DNA from: an uncultured Lachnospiraceae bacterium
GTDB taxonomy: Bacteria > Bacillota > Clostridia > Lachnospirales > Lachnospiraceae
Reading direction: 5' to 3'
Length of the DNA: 64,000 bases
Assembly: GCA_946534785.1 (NCBI GenBank)
Contig: CAMNCY010000002.1
Span: 1 to 64,000, forward strand
Both the position numbers and the translations under genes were made by a program. Shown here in pieces: positions 60,330 through 64,000 of the stretch. The notes under the pieces are model-generated. The model searched no databases, was not told the origin of the DNA, and saw only the letters and a list, made by a program, of their open reading frames with translations. Every line of letters begins with the position of its first letter. Positions within the stretch are counted from its first letter, which is position 1.

Positions 60330-62051
60330 TCAGACAGAACCCATCTGGGATTCGTAGACCTGCCTGTAGTAGGGGGATGCTGCCAGCAGTTCTTCATGCG
60401 TTCCGGAAGCGATGATCCGTCCGTTGTCCAGGACAATGATGTTCGACATATCCTTGATGGAGCTGATACGCTGGGCGACGATGAGCATCGTGGTATCCGC
60501 ATAGTGATTCCGGAGATTCCGGCGAAGGGCCGCGTCCGTACGATAGTCCAGGGCACTGGAAGCGTCATCCAGGATCAGGATCCTCGGCTTTGCCGCGAGC
60601 GCCCGGGCGATCAGGATACGCTGCTTCTGGCCGCCGCTGAAGTTCACACCCTTTACCTGTGCCTTATGCAGGTAGGAGTCCGGGTATTCTTCAATGAAAT
60701 CCTTTGCCATGGCTGCTTCTGCGGCAAAGGAGATCCCCGCCTTATCCACGTCCCGCCCGAAGGATATGTTCTCGGAGATCGTATCGGCGAAAATGATATC
60801 GTTCTGAAAGACGACGCCGAACATCCGGCGGAGCTCATCCTTGTCATAACTTCTTACATCCCTGCCGTCCACCAGTACCTTCCCGCTCGTACAGTCATAA
60901 AAACGCATGAGCAGATGGAGAATCGTCGATTTGCCGCTGCCAGTGGGCCCGAGGATCCCCAGGGAGTCTCCCTCTTTTACCCGGAAACTGATCCCGGTCA
61001 GGGCGTTCTCGCTCTTTGTTCCCACAAAATAGTTGAAATCGACGTTCCGGAATTCGATAAGGGCACCGGTATCGTCGGAAGTACCGTCATCCGGCACAAT
61101 AGGCTGGTCGGGAAGGTCCGAAAGAACGGACTGCATCCTGTCGGCGGAGGCTTTGGCCTTGGAAAACATGACAAAGATCCGGTTCAGGCCCATGACGCTC
61201 ATCATGATCAGGTTGAAATAGGTGAGGAAGGCGAGGATGACGCCGGGACGGGTCTGCCCGCTGTTTACGCGGAGGGCACCGAAATAGACGACAAAGGAGA
61301 GCCCTCCGTTCAGGAATAGCTGCATGGAAGGCCCGGGAATTGCCATGATCGTGTTCGCGAGGATATCGCTTTGTGTGAGGGCATCGTTTTCCGCGTTGAA
61401 CCTGTCCCGTTCGTGATCCTCCCGGGAGAGTGCCTTTACGACCCGGATACCGGAAATGTTCTCCCGCATGATCCGGATCAGGTCGTCCAGATGGCGCTGC
61501 ACCTTATCGAAAAGGGGAACGCCCTTTAAGGATACGAGGATGACGATGGCAATCAGAAGAGGAACGAGCACGATCAGGATCAGAGAGAGGGAAGGGTCCA
61601 TGATCATCGTTACGAGGATCCCGCCGATCAGCATGATGGGGGTCCGGACGCCCATGGTCTGCATACGGGCCATGAAATTCTGGACATTGTAGGAATCGGT
61701 GGTCATCCGGGACTGGAGCGAAGGAAGGCCGAAGGCATCAAAGCGCGTACCGGAAAGGTGCATGGTCTTTCGGAAGAAGTCGCCCCGAAGATCATATATG
61801 GCGCGGCTCGAGACATCTACCGCACGGCGGTTCGCCGTTATATTGAGGACAGCGGTAACGAAAGCCATGAAGATCATCAGAAAGCCCCATAAAAGGACAG
61901 GGAAGATCCTTCCTGCAGGCACGATCCGGTCGATGATGTGTTCCAGGATATAGGGGATCGAAAGCTCCGCAAGCGTCCCGAAGAGCTTGATTATCATGCC
62001 GGCCAGGAGAAGCCGGCGGTATGGACGGAGATATCGGATGAATAATTCCAT
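60330..62051 (-). CDS. ABC exporter, fused permease/ATPase (half 1)
   Basis: ILGPTGSGKSTILHLLMRFYD, FSGGQKQRILIARALAAKPRILILDDASSALD. Confidence 0.95.
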   Translation of the reverse strand: MELFIRYLRPYRRLLLAGMIIKLFGTLAELSIPYILEHIIDRIVPAGRIFPVLLWGFLMIFMAFVTAVLNITANRRAVDVSSRAIYDLRGDFFRKTMHLSGTRFDAFGLPSLQSRMTTDSYNVQNFMARMQTMGVRTPIMLIGGILVTMIMDPSLSLILIVLVPLLIAIVILVSLKGVPLFDKVQRHLDDLIRIMRENISGIRVVKALSREDHERDRFNAENDALTQSDILANTIMAIPGPSMQLFLNGGLSFVVYFGALRVNSGQTRPGVILAFLTYFNLIMMSVMGLNRIFVMFSKAKASADRMQSVLSDLPDQPIVPDDGTSDDTGALIEFRNVDFNYFVGTKSENALTGISFRVKEGDSLGILGPTGSGKSTILHLLMRFYDCTSGKVLVDGRDVRSYDKDELRRMFGVVFQNDIIFADTISENISFGRDVDKAGISFAAEAAMAKDFIEEYPDSYLHKAQVKGVNFSGGQKQRILIARALAAKPRILILDDASSALDYRTDAALRRNLRNHYADTTMLIVAQRISSIKDMSNIIVLDNGRIIASGTHEELLAASPYYRQVYESQMGSV

Positions 62052-62102
62052 TTGGAAGAAATACCGTTTCTGAAGAAGAAAAGCCGGGGTTACCGGGTGA
62101 GC

Positions 62103-63092
62103 TCAGGTGGATTCTCTTTCCCGGATGTCACACAGGAGCATGACCCTGTCGGGGAGCTTCTGTCCGCCAAGGAGAGCGATCATGATACGGACCGCCTCCT
62201 CGCACATCTCCACGGTCTTGTTGTCCAGACTTGAAAGTCTTGGCCAGGAAAGCTCGCAGAAAGAAGAGTTATTGGTACCGATGACCGAAATTTTATCCGG
62301 GATCTTAACGCCTCGCTCCGCCATGCGGCGGATGAAGCCCATGGCAGGGATGTCCTCGGAGAAGATGACAGCATCTGCTTCCGGGTGCTCCAGAAGAAGC
62401 CGGTCTGCCGTACGCGCGCCGTCCTCTGCCGTCAGGCAGTCCTTTTCCACGATCATATCGGAATCGGCCAAGCCGCTGTTGCGCAGTCCGTCCCGGTAGC
62501 CGGCAAGCTTGTTGAGACCGCTGGGCGTGGAAGAAGTCATGGCAAAGGCAATATGCCGGCGCCCTTTTTTCAGGAGCAGGGATACACAGTCTTCGATCCC
62601 TTTCTGTTCATCCACGAGGACGCCGTGAACATTCGGAAGATCGAGCCAGCCGTTGGCCATGACGACGGGGATATCGGGCATGTACGTGCGGATCAGGTCC
62701 TCCATGCAGCGGTTCTGGTAGGTCGAGCCCACCATGATGGCGCCGTCGATCTGGCGTGCGGCAAGAAGACGCATGTAGTCATTCTTTTTCTCATCGGTGG
62801 TCCCCGTGTTCACGATGATCCCGGCATAGCCGGCTGCGGTCAGGGCCTGCTCGATCGTGTAGGCGATGAGGGCGTGCTGTACGTTGCGGACATCCTCCAG
62901 AAGGATCCCGATCATACGGGTCTCGCTGGTGGAAAGACCCCTTGCGGCTTCGTTGGGAGCATAATTGTATTTTTCCAGGAGGGCATGGATCTTTTTCCTG
63001 GTCTTTTCACTGATTCCGGGTTTTCCGTTGATGACGCGGGATACGGTGCTTGCGGATACGCCCGCTTCTTTTGCGATATCGTAGATCGTCAT
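62103..63092 (-). CDS. LacI family transcriptional regulator
   Basis: MTIYDIAKEAGVSASTVSRVINGKPGISEKTRKKIHALLEKYNYAPNEAARGLS. Confidence 0.97.
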   Translation of the reverse strand: MTIYDIAKEAGVSASTVSRVINGKPGISEKTRKKIHALLEKYNYAPNEAARGLSTSETRMIGILLEDVRNVQHALIAYTIEQALTAAGYAGIIVNTGTTDEKKNDYMRLLAARQIDGAIMVGSTYQNRCMEDLIRTYMPDIPVVMANGWLDLPNVHGVLVDEQKGIEDCVSLLLKKGRRHIAFAMTSSTPSGLNKLAGYRDGLRNSGLADSDMIVEKDCLTAEDGARTADRLLLEHPEADAVIFSEDIPAMGFIRRMAERGVKIPDKISVIGTNNSSFCELSWPRLSSLDNKTVEMCEEAVRIMIALLGGQKLPDRVMLLCDIREREST

Positions 63093-63224
63093 GGTCACTC
63101 CGTGAAGGATCGATGCATTCGGGTTTTATGGTTGGAACGGTTACATTTTAACAATGTGAGAAAACGGTTGCAAGCCTGAATGGACGTCCTGAAAAGGGGT
63201 TTGCGGCGGATTCGGCAATATGAG

Positions 63225-63238
63225 CGCAACCGATTGCG
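63225..63238. promoter_or_regulatory. LacI-family operator
   Basis: CGCAACCGATTGCG palindrome centred on CG. Confidence 0.75.
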
Positions 63239-63324
63239 GAAATAACAAGGAGATGTTTTGGCGGTAAAGTGTGACAAATCAAAACATTCTTGCAAAATTG
63301 GGAAATCTGTGGTATGCTTTGTTA

Positions 63325-63338
63325 TGCAATCGGTTGCA
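63325..63338. promoter_or_regulatory. LacI-family operator
   Basis: TGCAATCGGTTGCA, matches TGNAANCGNTTNCA. Confidence 0.8.
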
Positions 63339-63383
63339 CTAAACAGTGCAAGGGTATATTTTAACTTATAGCAGGAGGGTCTT

Positions 63384-63839
63384 ATGTTTTTTGCCAACAT
63401 CAGCATAGCGGAAAAGTACAATTATCTGGATGAGAAATTCACATGTGCCTACAAATGGCTTGCGGAGACGGATATCAAATCGCTTCCGGAAGGCAGTTAT
63501 CCGATCAAGGGCGACGAGGTCATTGCCAACGTGCAGGAATACACGACCAAGCTCCCTTCCGAAGGAATGTTTGAAACACATAAGAAGTATTTTGACATCC
63601 AGTATATGGTCACAGGCGAGGAGCAGTTCGGCGTATGCAAGCTGGAAGGCTTGAAGCTCAAGGAAGCACACGAGGACAACGATCTGTATTTCTATGAAGA
63701 GCCCGAAGAGGCAGGCACGATCCTCCTCAAGGAAGGCGACCTGATCGTCGTGGAGCCCGAAGAGGCACACAAGCCCCGTCTGATCGCAGGCGGCGAGAAG
63801 AAGGCCGTCAAGAAGGTCGTAGTCAAGGTAAGGGTATAA
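63384..63839 (+). CDS. YhcH/YjgK/YiaL (NanQ-like) family protein
   Basis: EGSYPIKGDEVIANVQEYTTKLPSEGMFETHKKYFDIQYMVTGEEQFGV...VVEPEEAHKPRL. Confidence 0.9.
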   Translation: MFFANISIAEKYNYLDEKFTCAYKWLAETDIKSLPEGSYPIKGDEVIANVQEYTTKLPSEGMFETHKKYFDIQYMVTGEEQFGVCKLEGLKLKEAHEDNDLYFYEEPEEAGTILLKEGDLIVVEPEEAHKPRLIAGGEKKAVKKVVVKVRV

Positions 63840-63895
63840 GGCAGTCCGGGGAAGAGGAAAGGCTTCCGGCCGGGATCGGAAAAAGGAGGAAACAC

Positions 63896-64000
63896 ATGAG
63901 AATAGCAGTAATCGGTGCGGGTGCGATGGGTTCCATTTACGGCGGACATCTGTCCCTGAAGAATGAGGTCTATCTTGTTGATACGAACACGGCAGTCGTT
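63896..64000 (+). CDS. Ketopantoate reductase (ApbA/PanE)-like protein, truncated by window end
   Basis: MRIAVIGAGAMGSIYGGHLSLKNEVYLVDTNTAVV; AAAAAGGAGG upstream. Confidence 0.75.
   Translation, partial: MRIAVIGAGAMGSIYGGHLSLKNEVYLVDTNTAVV

Overview
The window spans a chromosomal replication-origin region of a Clostridia/Lachnospiraceae-like Firmicute (taxonomy inferred from gene content). The core is the classic origin neighbourhood: gyrA-gyrB-recF-S4-dnaN-dnaA on the minus strand, an AT-rich intergenic region with DnaA boxes, then rpmH-rnpA-yidD-yidC-jag-mnmE-mnmG-rsmG-(parS)-parA-parB-DUF4446-serS-DUF3881 on the plus strand. The left arm (about 2.4-12.4 kb) holds a complete, divergent Tad/type IVb pilus-like secretion cluster. 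It includes a 58-aa Flp pilin that the ORF track misses, two different A24 prepilin peptidases, pseudopilins (one with a C-terminal Cys/His metal-binding-like tail), a DUF5702 protein, a TadC with an inserted Ig-like domain, and an FHA protein. Other modules are fumarase alpha/beta, csoR-copA with twin palindromic operators, ftsH, trmB, trxA, a D-Ala-D-Ala carboxypeptidase, a feoAAB iron-uptake operon, ROK kinase, a WYL regulator, an EamA transporter, a heterodimeric ABC exporter, and a LacI regulator divergent from a YhcH/NanQ-like gene. The most unusual items are the nested perfect palindrome at 18052-18177, the long out-of-frame CpaF/TadB overlap, the Tad cluster architecture, and several small ORFs absent from the ORF track. 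All family calls come from reading the translations; no database search was run.
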